From NCBI GenBank assembly GCA_009774145.1, contig VSND01000020.1, positions 1 through 61,183 of the forward strand: DNA of 61,183 nt. The letters are read 5' to 3'. The notes below the pieces were generated by a model. The model was not told where the DNA came from and made no database searches. It was given only the letters and a program-made list of their open reading frames with translations. Source of the stretch: Lachnospiraceae bacterium. Lineage in GTDB: Bacteria; Bacillota; Clostridia; Lachnospirales; Lachnospiraceae. This document shows, piece by piece, positions 50,820 to 59,979 of the stretch; the first letter of the stretch is position 1, and every line of letters begins with the position of its first letter. The position numbers were made by a program, and so were the translations under genes.

Positions 50820-53066
50820 CTACTTGATCCTTAATTTTCCGTCTTTCACTTCCAGCGTGCATTTCCCGCCTTTTTTCAGTCTGCCGAACAGCAGCAGGTC
50901 TGCCAGCAGAGGCTTTACCTCGCCTGCAATCACCCGGTCGATCTCTCTGGCCCCGTATTCGTTGGTAATACCTGCTTTTCTTACATAATCCGCCGCCTGC
51001 GGCGTCACGGACAGCTCTGTCTTCTTTGCCGCCAGTTTATCGGCAAGTTCCTTCAGTTTTTTCTCTGTGATCCGCGCGGCCATCCGGTCATCCATACCGC
51101 CAAACAGCACGATCCGGCTCAGCCGGTTCCGGAATTCCGGCTGGAAGGTCTGCTTCACCGCTTCCGTCAGCGCATCCATGTTTACCGCTTCACTGCCGAA
51201 GCCGATCCGGCTCTTTCCGACCCGGCTGGCTCCGGCATTGGATGTCATGATCAGGATGATATTCCTGAAATCTGCCTTTCGGCCCTGATTATCCGTCAGT
51301 GTTGCATAATCCATCACCTGAAGCAGCACATTGAAAATATCCGGATGAGCTTTCTCGATCTCATCCAGCAGCAGGAGCGCATGCGGATGCTTTCGAATTT
51401 CCTCCGTAAGAATGCCTCCCTCCTCATAACCTACATAGCCTGCCGGAGCGCCGATCAGCTTCGCCACTGTATGCTTCTCCGCATATTCGCTCATATCAAA
51501 ACGCAGAAAGGCAATTCCAAGCTCTTCTGCAAGCGCCTTTGCAAGCTCTGTCTTCCCCACTCCGGTGGGACCCACAAACAGAAACGACGCCACCGGTTTA
51601 TGCTCTTCATTCAGCCCGGCGCGGGAGAATTTGACCGCGTTCACCACCTGCGCCACTGCCTCATTCTGCCCGAAAATCCGCTTTTTCAGCTGTTCGTCCA
51701 GCTTCGAAAGTTTCTCTGTCTCTCCTTTTTCCACTGTCTGTGCCGGAATATTGCACGTCTTTGAAAGTACTTCGTCAATCAGCATTCTGCTGACCGTCTG
51801 GGTCTTCTGTTTCAGCGGGTGCAGTCTCCGGTATGCGCCTGCCTCATCGATCAGATCAATGGCTTTGTCCGGCAGAAACCGTTCATTCACATACCGGCTG
51901 CTGACGTCTACGGCGTGCTCGAGCACACCTGCGCTGTACCGCACTTTGTGGAACCGCTCATAACCGGCCTTCAGTCCCTTCAGAATCTCCACTGCCTCTT
52001 CTCTGGACGGCTCTTTGAGGTCCACATTCTGGAAACGCCGCACCAGGCTGCGGCTTCCGGAAAAATGTTTCTTATACTCTTCATAGGTCGTCGCTCCGAT
52101 AAACCGGATATGTCCGGCGGCCAGATAAGGCTTCAGAAGATTGGCCACATCCAGACTTCCGCCGTTCACAGCCCCGGCGCCTACAATATTGTGAATCTCA
52201 TCCAGATAGAGAATGGGCAGCGCTTCTTTCGAAAGTCCGTCCATGATCTCTTTCAGACGTTTTTCAAAATCTCCGCGGTACTGGGTGCCTGCCAGAAGAC
52301 CTCCCAGATCCATGGCATACAGAACCGCCCCCTTTAAAGGCTCCGGCACCTGGCCTTTCACAAGCTTCTGTGCGAGCCCATAGGCAAGCGCGGTTTTCCC
52401 CACTCCCGGCTCTCCAATATGGAGCACATTGTTTTTGTCCTTTCTGCACAGAATCTGGATCGTCCGTTCCAGTTCTTCCTCCCGTCCAATCAGAGGATTC
52501 TGATTTTTACAGGTTTCATTCATATTTTCCAGAAAACTCCGGAAACGCTCCGTTCTGTCTGCCGGCGCTCCTTCCGGCTCCCCGCTGTCCGCCGGCGCTT
52601 CCTGCCTGCTTATGTGTGCCGGCTCCATGCCCCGTTCTCTGGACAGGCTTTCTCTGGACATCTCTCCGAGAATCTCCACCAGATCCACGTCCTGCACCGC
52701 CATATAATACAGGCCATAGCTCTCCTCCAGCCGCATGAGAGAAGCCAGAAGGTGACTCACCTCCACCGCTTCCCTGCCGCTGCTTCCGGCCTGCTCCTCC
52801 GACATGCGAAACACCCTCCGGGCATCCAGCGTCACCTGCGGCGCTTCTTTCTCCCCGGCGGTTCCTGCCTGTTCCTTCAGAAAACCCAGAAGGTCCTGTC
52901 TCAGTCTTTGACTGTCTCCTCCGCCTGCTGTATATTCTCTTTGAAAATCCTCATCGAAGGTCATCCCATAGACCATATGCTCCGGCATAAAATACCGGTG
53001 ATGGCTCTTCTGTGCCAGCTGCAGCGCATGCTCCATCACATTCTGCATCTTCTTTGTAAATTCCAT
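50820..53066 (-). CDS. clpA: ClpA-type AAA+ unfoldase
   Basis: A 748-residue Clp ATPase that unfolds proteins for ClpP. Residues 1-140 are the N-domain. The first AAA module has GEPGVGKTA and LYLDEIHNIVGAG; the second has GPTGVGKTELAKALAEE and LLLLDEIEKAHPD. The RIGFG loop after the second module is the ClpP contact. There is no UvrB/C middle domain, so this is ClpA and not ClpC. ClpS is encoded 112 bases upstream. Confidence 0.95.
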   Translation of the reverse strand: MEFTKKMQNVMEHALQLAQKSHHRYFMPEHMVYGMTFDEDFQREYTAGGGDSQRLRQDLLGFLKEQAGTAGEKEAPQVTLDARRVFRMSEEQAGSSGREAVEVSHLLASLMRLEESYGLYYMAVQDVDLVEILGEMSRESLSRERGMEPAHISRQEAPADSGEPEGAPADRTERFRSFLENMNETCKNQNPLIGREEELERTIQILCRKDKNNVLHIGEPGVGKTALAYGLAQKLVKGQVPEPLKGAVLYAMDLGGLLAGTQYRGDFEKRLKEIMDGLSKEALPILYLDEIHNIVGAGAVNGGSLDVANLLKPYLAAGHIRFIGATTYEEYKKHFSGSRSLVRRFQNVDLKEPSREEAVEILKGLKAGYERFHKVRYSAGVLEHAVDVSSRYVNERFLPDKAIDLIDEAGAYRRLHPLKQKTQTVSRMLIDEVLSKTCNIPAQTVEKGETEKLSKLDEQLKKRIFGQNEAVAQVVNAVKFSRAGLNEEHKPVASFLFVGPTGVGKTELAKALAEELGIAFLRFDMSEYAEKHTVAKLIGAPAGYVGYEEGGILTEEIRKHPHALLLLDEIEKAHPDIFNVLLQVMDYATLTDNQGRKADFRNIILIMTSNAGASRVGKSRIGFGSEAVNMDALTEAVKQTFQPEFRNRLSRIVLFGGMDDRMAARITEKKLKELADKLAAKKTELSVTPQAADYVRKAGITNEYGAREIDRVIAGEVKPLLADLLLFGRLKKGGKCTLEVKDGKLRIK

Positions 53067-53178
53067 CTCACTTATCCTCTATCCAACTGATTTCGATTTC
53101 TCATAACCGTCCCTTCGGTCTTCCGGCCGCTGTTCATACGCCGGAATCCGGCTGCTGTATCTCCTGCGCACAGATACT

Positions 53179-53475
53179 CTACCGGCACACAGCCTCCACC
53201 TTCAGAGGATAGCCCTCCTCTCTGGCCCACTGAACCGCCTCCGCCGCCTTCGTCTGTGCAATATCCCTGGGGTAGGTCCCTGCAACTGCATAATTTCCCT
53301 TGTGGACACTCATCATCAGCGCCACTGCTGCCGGTTCGTCCTTGTCAAAAATCCGCATCAGCACTTCCACTACAAAATCCATCGGGGTAAAATCGTCATT
53401 ATAAATCAGTACCTCATACTGTCTGGGAACCCTGATCCTGCTCCTCGTCTGTTCCTTCACACTCTCCTTTGCCAT
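53179..53475 (-). CDS. clpS: ClpS adaptor protein
   Basis: A 98-residue adaptor that brings N-degron substrates to ClpA. Signature VLIYNDDFTPMDFVV and the helix VALMMSVHKGN are present. It precedes clpA, which it serves. Confidence 0.95.
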   Translation of the reverse strand: MAKESVKEQTRSRIRVPRQYEVLIYNDDFTPMDFVVEVLMRIFDKDEPAAVALMMSVHKGNYAVAGTYPRDIAQTKAAEAVQWAREEGYPLKVEAVCR

Positions 53476-53542
53476 GATATCTCTTCCTCCGCCGACGCTT
53501 TCTCTTCATTATATCCGGTTCTGCCTGTCTCTTTGCGTCGCT

Positions 53543-55522
53543 TTATCCTTTTTCCATCCGTTCCTTCTGCCGGAAATGTTCCCGTCTGCCGTCCCGATGA
53601 TAACAATGGTCGCACACCTGAAACGGAGACCCCAGCTGAAGCAGCTTTCCGCAGTATTTACACCGGGCGATGTATTTATATTTACCCTTTGTAAGGTACC
53701 GCATGATCGCCATCTCGGTCTTTTCCCGTTCACTTTCCAGCCACTCTTCATCGATCACTTTCTGCATCCGGTGCGAAAACTGGTAATACAGATCCAGCTG
53801 CTTGTAATAGGTCTCGTACTGCATAATTCCTCTGCTTCTGTCCCTGTGGAACACCGGCTTTTCCAGCGACACATCCGCCGTATAGGTCCTGCAGTACTGC
53901 AGCCACAGAGATACGACAAAGCGGTCCTTGATGTCAATGGGACAGGTGATCATCCGGTACAGCACATGTTTATTCTCAAAACCGTCGATCATCTCTTTGC
54001 AGCGCTTTGCCTGCTCGTACAGATACAGCGCTTCATCAATATTTTCCTTTACAAAAGGCTCTGTCGGCGTCACATCGTGCCAGATCTTCAGAAGCTCGTC
54101 CATGGGCGCTTCGATATCCAGAAGAATCTGCGGAAAGCCAAGATGGACCTGACTGACCGGGTCTTCCTCTGCTTCGTACCGCTCGCGGATATACCGCAGC
54201 TCTTCCCTGCCCATGGCGTTTACGTAGCCGGAATCATAGATGCCGAACCGTCCGGCGCGCCCCGCGATCTGTTTGATCTCCGATACAAGCAGCGGTCTTC
54301 TGCTGACTCCGTCGTACTTCTCCGCCTGCAGAAATACAATCCTGCGGACCGGCAGATTCAGTCCCATGCCGATGGCATCCGTAGCCACCACCACTTTTGT
54401 CCTGCCGCTGTTGAACAGATGCATCTGCCGCCGGCGGATCTCCGGCGGCAGGCTGCCGTAGATCACACTGGCGTTGATCTTCTGTTCTTCCAGCCTGCCT
54501 GCCACGTCCAGAACAGATTTCTTGGAAAATACAATGAGCGCGTCTCCTTTACGCACATCATCCGGAAATACGAAAGGCTCGTCCTCGCAGATCAGCGCCG
54601 TCTTCCGCTCATACCGCTCGATCTCATAATCCTCCCGGCACAGTTCGATCAGATGAATGATCGCCTGTTCTGCCGCCGGACTCATACAGATATGGATCTC
54701 TCCGGCGCGGATTCCAAGAATCGCCTTCGTCCAGGAATGCCCCCGGTCCGGGTCTGTAACCATCTGCGCTTCGTCAATGACCGCAATGTCATAGTTTTCA
54801 TCAAAATCCGCCATCTCAATGGTCGAAGCCACGACTCTGCTGTCCGCTTCCTCAATGCACTCCTGCCCGGTCCGCATGGTACAGGGAACCTCATACTTGT
54901 TCATCTGCTCGTACACCTCCAGCGCCAGCAGGCGAAGAGGCCCCAGATAGACGCCGCACCGGGCCAGTTTCAGCCGCTCCAGGGACCGGAAAGTCTTGCC
55001 GCTGTTGGTCGGGCCGATGTGCAGAATGAAGCGCCGGTGCATCTGGCGCACCTCCGCAAATTCCAGCTCCGGTCGCGCGGGCACCAGTTCCAGAATGCTG
55101 TTCTTGACTTTATGCTGCCGGTACCGGGGATACAGAGTAAACAGCGATTCCTGACAGATTTTTCCCGGCATGGTGCGCCGAAGATATGCCAGAAATTCTC
55201 CGTCCATCCCCTCCTTCTGCTCTTCCAGAAGCATCCCCAGATCCAGAAGCACCAGTTTGGGGAGCAGTTCCTCATTGACCAGGTTCAGAATCTTTTCCTG
55301 ATTTTTCCGGATGGCGTAACCGGTCATATGCCGAATCTGCCGATGCAGCTCCTCCAAGTTCCGGATGTTGACCCGGGAGGCCTTCGCACTCCGGAGCGTC
55401 CGGCGCAGAGCCTCCGCCTTTTTGTCCATTCCGGAATATTTCGGAGGCTTTCTCGGCTTTTTCCTGCCTTCCTTTGCATATTGCTCGATATAAAACTGCA
55501 ACAGTTTCTTTTTATTGATCAT
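53543..55522 (-). CDS. Suv3-like RNA helicase
   Basis: A 659-residue superfamily-2 helicase resembling mitochondrial Suv3. Motifs in order: GPTNSGKTF (Walker A), GPLRLLALEV, VIDEAQM (DExH-type box), VFSKKSVLD, ATDAIGMGLNLPV and QIAGRAGRFG. A basic N-terminal region and a C-terminal zinc site (CKYCGK, CDHCYH) are also seen. The zinc end is a bacterial addition. Probably acts in RNA turnover. It has its own start 20 bases below a short spacer and lies upstream of clpS. Confidence 0.88.
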   Translation of the reverse strand: MINKKKLLQFYIEQYAKEGRKKPRKPPKYSGMDKKAEALRRTLRSAKASRVNIRNLEELHRQIRHMTGYAIRKNQEKILNLVNEELLPKLVLLDLGMLLEEQKEGMDGEFLAYLRRTMPGKICQESLFTLYPRYRQHKVKNSILELVPARPELEFAEVRQMHRRFILHIGPTNSGKTFRSLERLKLARCGVYLGPLRLLALEVYEQMNKYEVPCTMRTGQECIEEADSRVVASTIEMADFDENYDIAVIDEAQMVTDPDRGHSWTKAILGIRAGEIHICMSPAAEQAIIHLIELCREDYEIERYERKTALICEDEPFVFPDDVRKGDALIVFSKKSVLDVAGRLEEQKINASVIYGSLPPEIRRRQMHLFNSGRTKVVVATDAIGMGLNLPVRRIVFLQAEKYDGVSRRPLLVSEIKQIAGRAGRFGIYDSGYVNAMGREELRYIRERYEAEEDPVSQVHLGFPQILLDIEAPMDELLKIWHDVTPTEPFVKENIDEALYLYEQAKRCKEMIDGFENKHVLYRMITCPIDIKDRFVVSLWLQYCRTYTADVSLEKPVFHRDRSRGIMQYETYYKQLDLYYQFSHRMQKVIDEEWLESEREKTEMAIMRYLTKGKYKYIARCKYCGKLLQLGSPFQVCDHCYHRDGRREHFRQKERMEKG

Positions 55523-55577
55523 GCGCTTCTCCCATTATCTCACAGGCCGGCCTGTTCTGCATGTCCTTCTCTAATCG

Positions 55578-55740
55578 TTATTTTTTAACAAACGTAAAGG
55601 TATCCGGTCTTGAATACTCCTCCCGCAACTCATATCCCAGCCTGTTCATTCCATATTTCAAGTTCTGCCGGAAGGCCCCTGCACGGGACCGTATCCGTAT
55701 CCACATTCATTTTTTTCGCAGGGGAAATTATAAGCTTCAT
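55578..55740 (-). pseudogene. yaaA: Broken yaaA fused to an unrelated 3' end
   Basis: From ATG 55740 the frame reads KLIISPAKKMNVDTD and RGLPAELE, the N terminus of YaaA (peroxide-stress protein, normally near 250 residues), but stops after 36 codons at 55630. In another frame the same region ends NRLGYELREEYSRPDTFTF with a stop at 55578, a C-terminal scrap of a different protein. An internal deletion joined the two. The neighbouring mobile element suggests how. Confidence 0.7.
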
Positions 55741-55880
55741 TAATAACCGCCTCTTTTTGCTGCCGGCGCTGCGGCCCGCTATACATAGCATACCAGAAGA
55801 AAATGTTTCAGGCAACGCTTTTAAAGGAATTCCCGCTGCCGGCTGTTTCTGGAAGGTTTTCCATATAAAAGAAAAAAGAG

Positions 55881-55913
55881 ACTTCCGCCTTGGGCGGATG
55901 CCCATAAGGAAGT
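55881..55913. repeat. Nested hairpin near the recombinase, possible attachment-site region
   Basis: ACTTCC/GGAAGT outer arms (55881-55886, 55908-55913) and TGGGC/GCCCA inner arms (55891-55895, 55900-55904). It lies 36 bases beyond the recombinase stop, where serine-recombinase attachment sites usually are. Equally it may be only a terminator. Confidence 0.4.
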
Positions 55914-55948
55914 AAATAGAATTTCCGGAAAAACCGGCATGGCAGAGG

Positions 55949-57583
55949 TCACGCCGGTTTTTCTGTCAGTAGTTCCGGTTTGGCAAGTGGAATCCGGATT
56001 TTCCCCACATAGGTAAAATAGACTTCAATCGTGACATGTTTCTTCCCGCCGATCTTCTCTGGGCTGTGGATCACAATCTTTTCAATCAGCTCATTTACCG
56101 TAGCGGCGTCCAGCTCCTGCAAATCGGAATACCTGTCGGCAAGCTGGAGGAAACGCCCCACATCGGCAATCTGTCTGGCTTCATTTTCAATTTCTCTCTC
56201 CAGCGAAGCTGCAAGCTGCTGAATTTCCGCCTGCTCCGCTTCATACTGTGCCGAAAGTTTTTGAAAGCGGAGGTCGCTCAGCTTGCCAAGAACGGAATCT
56301 TCATAAAGCCTTTGGATGATCTTGTCCAAATCCTCCATGCGCTTCTGCGCCCCGGAGAGGGCTTTCCGCTTCTGTGCCAGTTCCGCCTTCCGGCTGGCTT
56401 CGTCCTGCGCCAGCATTTCCTGGGTGAAATCATCCCGGAACAAGCGCACATAGGTCAGCGTCCCCTGAATACATTCCAGAACCCGCCTATAAAGCGTGAC
56501 TTCCCGGATGTAGTGGATTTTACAGGAACCTGTATTGCTCTTATAGTTGGAGCAGACAAAATGATCCTGTGAATCATCCTTGTAGGTGTTGCAGGTACAG
56601 TAATAGAGCTTCGCACCGCAGTCGGCACAGTAGACAAGTCCGGAGAAAATGCTGGTTTTCCCTGTCTTTGTCGGCCTGCGCTTGTTGGCTCTTAACACCT
56701 GTACCCGTTCCCACTGTCCACGTTCAATAATCGCCGGCTGCGTATCTTCAAATACCCTCTGGTTTTCTTTCGGGTTTTCCATCCGCTTCTTGAATTTGAG
56801 GGATTTGGTATAGGTCTTGAAGTTGACGGTACAGCCAGTATATTCCGGCCGCTCCAGTATTCCAGCGACAGACTTCGCACACCACTGGTACAGGTTATCC
56901 GGCATGGACCATCCTTTCTGTCTGGCGTTATACGCAGTAACCGTCAATACCCTGTCGGCAGTCAGGATTTTTGCGATCTGCATGGGGCCTTTGCCCGCAA
57001 TGCATAGGTCAAAGATACGCCGCACCACCTTTGCGGCTTCCTCGTCTACAATCCATTTCTTTTTATTCTCCGGGTCTTTGATATATCCGTAGGGCGGATT
57101 GCTGGCGATATGTTCCCCGGCTTCTCCGCGCATTTTTACGACTGCCCGGATTTTTTTGCTTGTGTCCTTTGCGTAATAATCGTTAAATACGTTTTTGAAC
57201 ACGGCGAAGTCGTTTTCGCCCTTTGCGCTGTCCACATCATCGTTGATGGCGATAAACCGGACATCGTAGGCGGGGAAAATGAAATCCTGTAGCCGCCCCA
57301 TATAGGAATATTCCCGGCCCAGACGGGACAGGTCTTTGACAATCAGGGTAGAAACCGAATAATCTTCCACATATTTCATCATTTCCTGAAATCCGGGCCT
57401 TTGAAAATTCGTTCCTGAGAATCCGTCGTCCACGAAAAACATGGGATTGCGGAATCCGTGTTCCGCCGCATATTTGGACAATAACGCCTTTTGGTTGGTG
57501 ATGGAATTGCTCTCCCCATCAAGAGCATCGTCCTGACTTAGACGGCAATATAACGCTGTGATCTTATCTGGCTGCTGGTTCAT
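55949..57583 (-). CDS. Large serine recombinase of a mobile element
   Basis: A 544-residue site-specific recombinase. Resolvase domain: catalytic Ser16 in YCRLSQDD, DDGFSGTNF, and VKDLSRLGREY. Then the recombinase domain (GYIKDPENKK region), a zinc ribbon (CADCGAKLYYCTC and CSNYKSNTGSC), a long coiled coil and a C-terminal DUF4368-like region. Such enzymes integrate and excise clostridial ICEs and transposons. It is the last gene of the element at the left boundary. Confidence 0.93.
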   Translation of the reverse strand: MNQQPDKITALYCRLSQDDALDGESNSITNQKALLSKYAAEHGFRNPMFFVDDGFSGTNFQRPGFQEMMKYVEDYSVSTLIVKDLSRLGREYSYMGRLQDFIFPAYDVRFIAINDDVDSAKGENDFAVFKNVFNDYYAKDTSKKIRAVVKMRGEAGEHIASNPPYGYIKDPENKKKWIVDEEAAKVVRRIFDLCIAGKGPMQIAKILTADRVLTVTAYNARQKGWSMPDNLYQWCAKSVAGILERPEYTGCTVNFKTYTKSLKFKKRMENPKENQRVFEDTQPAIIERGQWERVQVLRANKRRPTKTGKTSIFSGLVYCADCGAKLYYCTCNTYKDDSQDHFVCSNYKSNTGSCKIHYIREVTLYRRVLECIQGTLTYVRLFRDDFTQEMLAQDEASRKAELAQKRKALSGAQKRMEDLDKIIQRLYEDSVLGKLSDLRFQKLSAQYEAEQAEIQQLAASLEREIENEARQIADVGRFLQLADRYSDLQELDAATVNELIEKIVIHSPEKIGGKKHVTIEVYFTYVGKIRIPLAKPELLTEKPA

Positions 57584-57673
57584 AGTAGCTCCTTTCCTCC
57601 CGTATATCGGGATAACAGCCAGGTAAACGGTTGCCTATATTATAACGTGCCGTTCCTCTTTTTTCAGCAGCTT

Positions 57674-57919
57674 TCATTCGGTTTCCTCCAAATTTCCTGC
57701 CATGATACGGCGCAGCTTGTCCAGTACGCTTTCCGCCTCTCCCTCCGTATAATGGGGGATGACATGATAGACCGTATTCCCTTCAACGGCAATCATTTCT
57801 TCTGTGCTGAAATCAAACTCGAAAACGCCGTCTTTGAAATGCTCTGCCACACGCTCGGCAATTTCAGGTTTCAGATTTTTTGGAAGTTTGCTTAAATCCA
57901 CAGGCTTACACAATCCCAT
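57674..57919 (-). CDS. TnpW-family transposon protein
   Basis: An 81-residue acidic protein: KPVDLSKLPKNLKPEIAERV start (read as KLPKNLK), then FEFDFSTEEM and YHVIPHYTEGEAESV. Matches the small TnpW proteins next to recombinases in Lachnospiraceae elements; role unknown. Its start (57919, behind AAGGAG) overlaps the previous gene by 14 bases. Confidence 0.75.
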   Translation of the reverse strand: MGLCKPVDLSKLPKNLKPEIAERVAEHFKDGVFEFDFSTEEMIAVEGNTVYHVIPHYTEGEAESVLDKLRRIMAGNLEETE

Positions 57920-58271
57920 CACGCTCCTTCCTTGCAGGCAAAATATTCAGCGTAATGACCGCCGGACGGCCAAGCCCCTGTTTTTTACGGATGATTAGAC
58001 CGTTGCGTTCCAATTCCTGAAATGCCCTAGTCGCCACCTGCCTGCTCCTATGTAGTTTTCCTTTTGCTTCTTCCAGCGTAAAGTAGAGACGAATCCGCCC
58101 GTCCGGTTCTATGTATCCGTTTTCTCTGGAAATACCCGCCCGGTCTAAGAGCAGGGCATACAGTACCTTTGCATCGTTGGATAAGTCCATCGGCACCAGA
58201 AAACGAGGAAACGGCAGATAGGGCGGTACGCCGCTGTCCTCTTTGTAAGGCATCAAAAAATCATTTTGCAT
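57906..58271 (-). CDS. RepA-N-like replication initiator domain protein
   Basis: A 121-residue protein that matches the N-terminal winged helix of RepA replication initiators: YLPFPRFLVPMDLSNDAKVLYALL, seen as FPRFLV and LSNDAKVLYALLLDR, then HRSRQVATRAFQELERNGLI, read as ATRAFQELE. Full initiators are longer, so this is the short form common in ICEs, perhaps a regulator. AAAGGAG precedes the ATG. Confidence 0.8.
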   Translation of the reverse strand: MQNDFLMPYKEDSGVPPYLPFPRFLVPMDLSNDAKVLYALLLDRAGISRENGYIEPDGRIRLYFTLEEAKGKLHRSRQVATRAFQELERNGLIIRKKQGLGRPAVITLNILPARKERDGIV

Positions 58272-58641
58272 TATGTACTCCTTTCCATCAATCCCTCCCT
58301 GATTGATTGGATTGATATTGACTTTCTTGTTATTAACTTTTTCTCTTTAATTTCCGTCTAAATATGGGCCGTCAAGGCCGTCTGGAAATCCGCCGCCGGA
58401 AAGAGAGGAACAGGGCTGCCCGGAGCGTCAGGTTTTCCAGTCTCTGAAAATCCAGTATTGGAGAATCCCATATAGGTGGAAATGGCAAAAGCGGTAAATT
58501 GGCAAAGTAGAAACCAACACCTATCTGGGGAAATCCCGTTTAGGTTAAAATCGTCCTGCGGACAGTTAAAAGCAGGTTTTAGAGGGGAGCAGGGGATTTA
58601 TCCCTCATACCCGTTGACCGCAGCCTGAAACGCCAATAATC
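58272..58641. other. Non-coding interval inside the mobile element
   Basis: 370 bases with no gene. Two similar short segments occur (TCCCATATAGGTGG near 58468 and a related one near 58543), and ATAGGTG near 58475 faces CACCTAT near 58532. A transfer origin or a regulatory stretch is possible, but nothing decides it. Confidence 0.4.
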
Positions 58642-59004
58642 TCAAGGCTTTTTTGCTTCTAATTGTCCGCATTGGAGCCGCCTTTTCCTGTCGCTGGCTG
58701 TTTTCTGTCTGCGGTGGACTTTCTTTGCACAGAGTTTACAGTATTTTGCCCGGTTGGAACCGGGAAGGAATGATTGGCCGCAGACCACGCAACGTTTTAA
58801 TTCCTCCCGGAACAGCAGCGCCGTTTCCAGCGGTCCGTCCAGCGGCAGGACAGCGCAGCGGAACCATTTGCAGAGAAGCGAATAGGAAATACTCTGGACG
58901 CAGACACATTCCTCCCCGTTGTCCAGAAGAATACAGTTTCCGTTATCGTAGTTGCAGCACTCGTGTACCAGTTTACGCATCCGGCGGTACTGCGGATAAT
59001 TCAT
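58642..59004 (-). CDS. Cysteine-rich VLP-domain protein
   Basis: A 120-residue zinc-binding protein (about ten cysteines in pairs such as CC, CVCVQS, CVVCGQ, CKLC). The block ECCNYDNGNCILLD and CAVLPLDGPLE is the Cys_rich_VLP domain, found in mobilisable clostridial elements near relaxase genes. The ATG at 59004 has no ribosome binding site, but a strong GGAGG (59033-59037) lies seven bases before an in-frame ATC at 59025. The original start may have been there. Confidence 0.8.
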   Translation of the reverse strand: MNYPQYRRMRKLVHECCNYDNGNCILLDNGEECVCVQSISYSLLCKWFRCAVLPLDGPLETALLFREELKRCVVCGQSFLPGSNRAKYCKLCAKKVHRRQKTASDRKRRLQCGQLEAKKP

Positions 59005-59226
59005 TACTGGAATCTGATTGTGGATAAAAACGCCTCCTTCCTACCGTAAAAAAATATCCCTCTACTATACAGTTCATTTTTGGGGCAAAATGACGGGGGT
59101 ATTTTGCAAATTTCACAAAAAATTTATAATTGCCGTGTTCGGGTAAGCGGTTATAAAATAAACCCCTCATATATCCGTACATTTTTAAGAGGAAAGTTGC
59201 CGTCTGCATAAAAATTTGTCAAAAAA

Positions 59227-59255
59227 ATCCGCCGCAGTTGTTCCTGCGACGGATT
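59227..59255 (-). terminator. Rho-independent terminator
   Basis: AATCCG and CGCAG arms with a TTGTTC-type loop; on the minus strand the stem is followed by seven T. It ends the transcript of the decayed regulator at 59258-59622. Confidence 0.8.
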
Positions 59256-59257
59256 TT

Positions 59258-59622
59258 CTATGGAGCAGACAGATATTCAAATTTATACCCGATTCCGGCA
59301 ACACTCTCAATATAATTTGGCAGATTGGGTTCAAACCTTAGTTTCTTCCGAAGTTTGCTCACATGGTTATGGATTGCCTTCCTTGAATAGAAATTATAAT
59401 CCTCTTTCCAGACTATATCGGTAATCAATTCATAAGTAAAAACACGCTTTGGGTTGGCAGCCAGTAATGCCGGTATGTCAAATTCTTTGCCTGTCAGAGA
59501 GATAACTCGCTCCCGGACTCTTACAATACGGTGCTCCAGGCAAAGATAAAGTTCGCCTTCCTGTATTTCTGTCAGGACATTTTTGATTTTTGTAGGTGAA
59601 GCATGATAAGAATCACGAACAA
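59258..59622 (-). pseudogene. Truncated OmpR-family response regulator (DNA-binding part only)
   Basis: The minus strand encodes a complete winged helix: TGKEFDIPALLAANP, VFTYELITDIVW, AIHNHVSKLRKKL and SVAGIGYKFEY, with a stop at 59258. No receiver domain or start codon lies upstream; the frame runs into unrelated sequence near 59622-59660. It is a VanR-like regulator that lost its N-terminal half. Confidence 0.75.
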
Positions 59623-59979
59623 ATTTAGGGGAACTCTCTTGCCCCGTTTTAAAAACACGGGGCAGGAACGGATGTGGGTAAGAAACAAATCCTCCGTTGC
59701 AAACCTAAACACACTTGCCCATATCAGTCTTTTGGCTGTTGCCATTGCTGCAGTTACTGGCAATTCCGGTCAATCCTACCGCAAGCTAAAATCTTTAAAA
59801 CGGACTGCCTGACTTTTGTAACTGAATATTCTCTGATTTTCGTAGGTTTTGGACTTACGTTAGCTTTGTTATGCCTAAAAAGCGTCTTCCCTCAACATTA
59901 AAAGTCTAACAGCCAAATCTCATCTTAAAATCAATGCGTTTTGCTCTTCTCTATCAACTTTATTTCAAGATTTTTACCA
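59623..59979. other. Decayed interval with a hairpin
   Basis: No reliable gene in ~357 bases. A short plus-strand frame (59603-59812) has protein-like text (NLNTLAHISLLAVAIAA) but no ribosome binding site. The hairpin TGCCCCGT/ACGGGGCA (59641-59665, nine-base loop) marks the point where similarity to the response regulator ends, so it may be the edge of an inserted piece. Confidence 0.4.

Noticed and set aside
53474..55588. A 704-codon open frame on the plus strand
   Set aside because: Antisense to the Suv3-like helicase, which has all helicase motifs in order.
55881..55913. Naming the nested hairpin as the attachment site
   Set aside because: The other end of the element is outside the window, so no matching att half-site could be compared.
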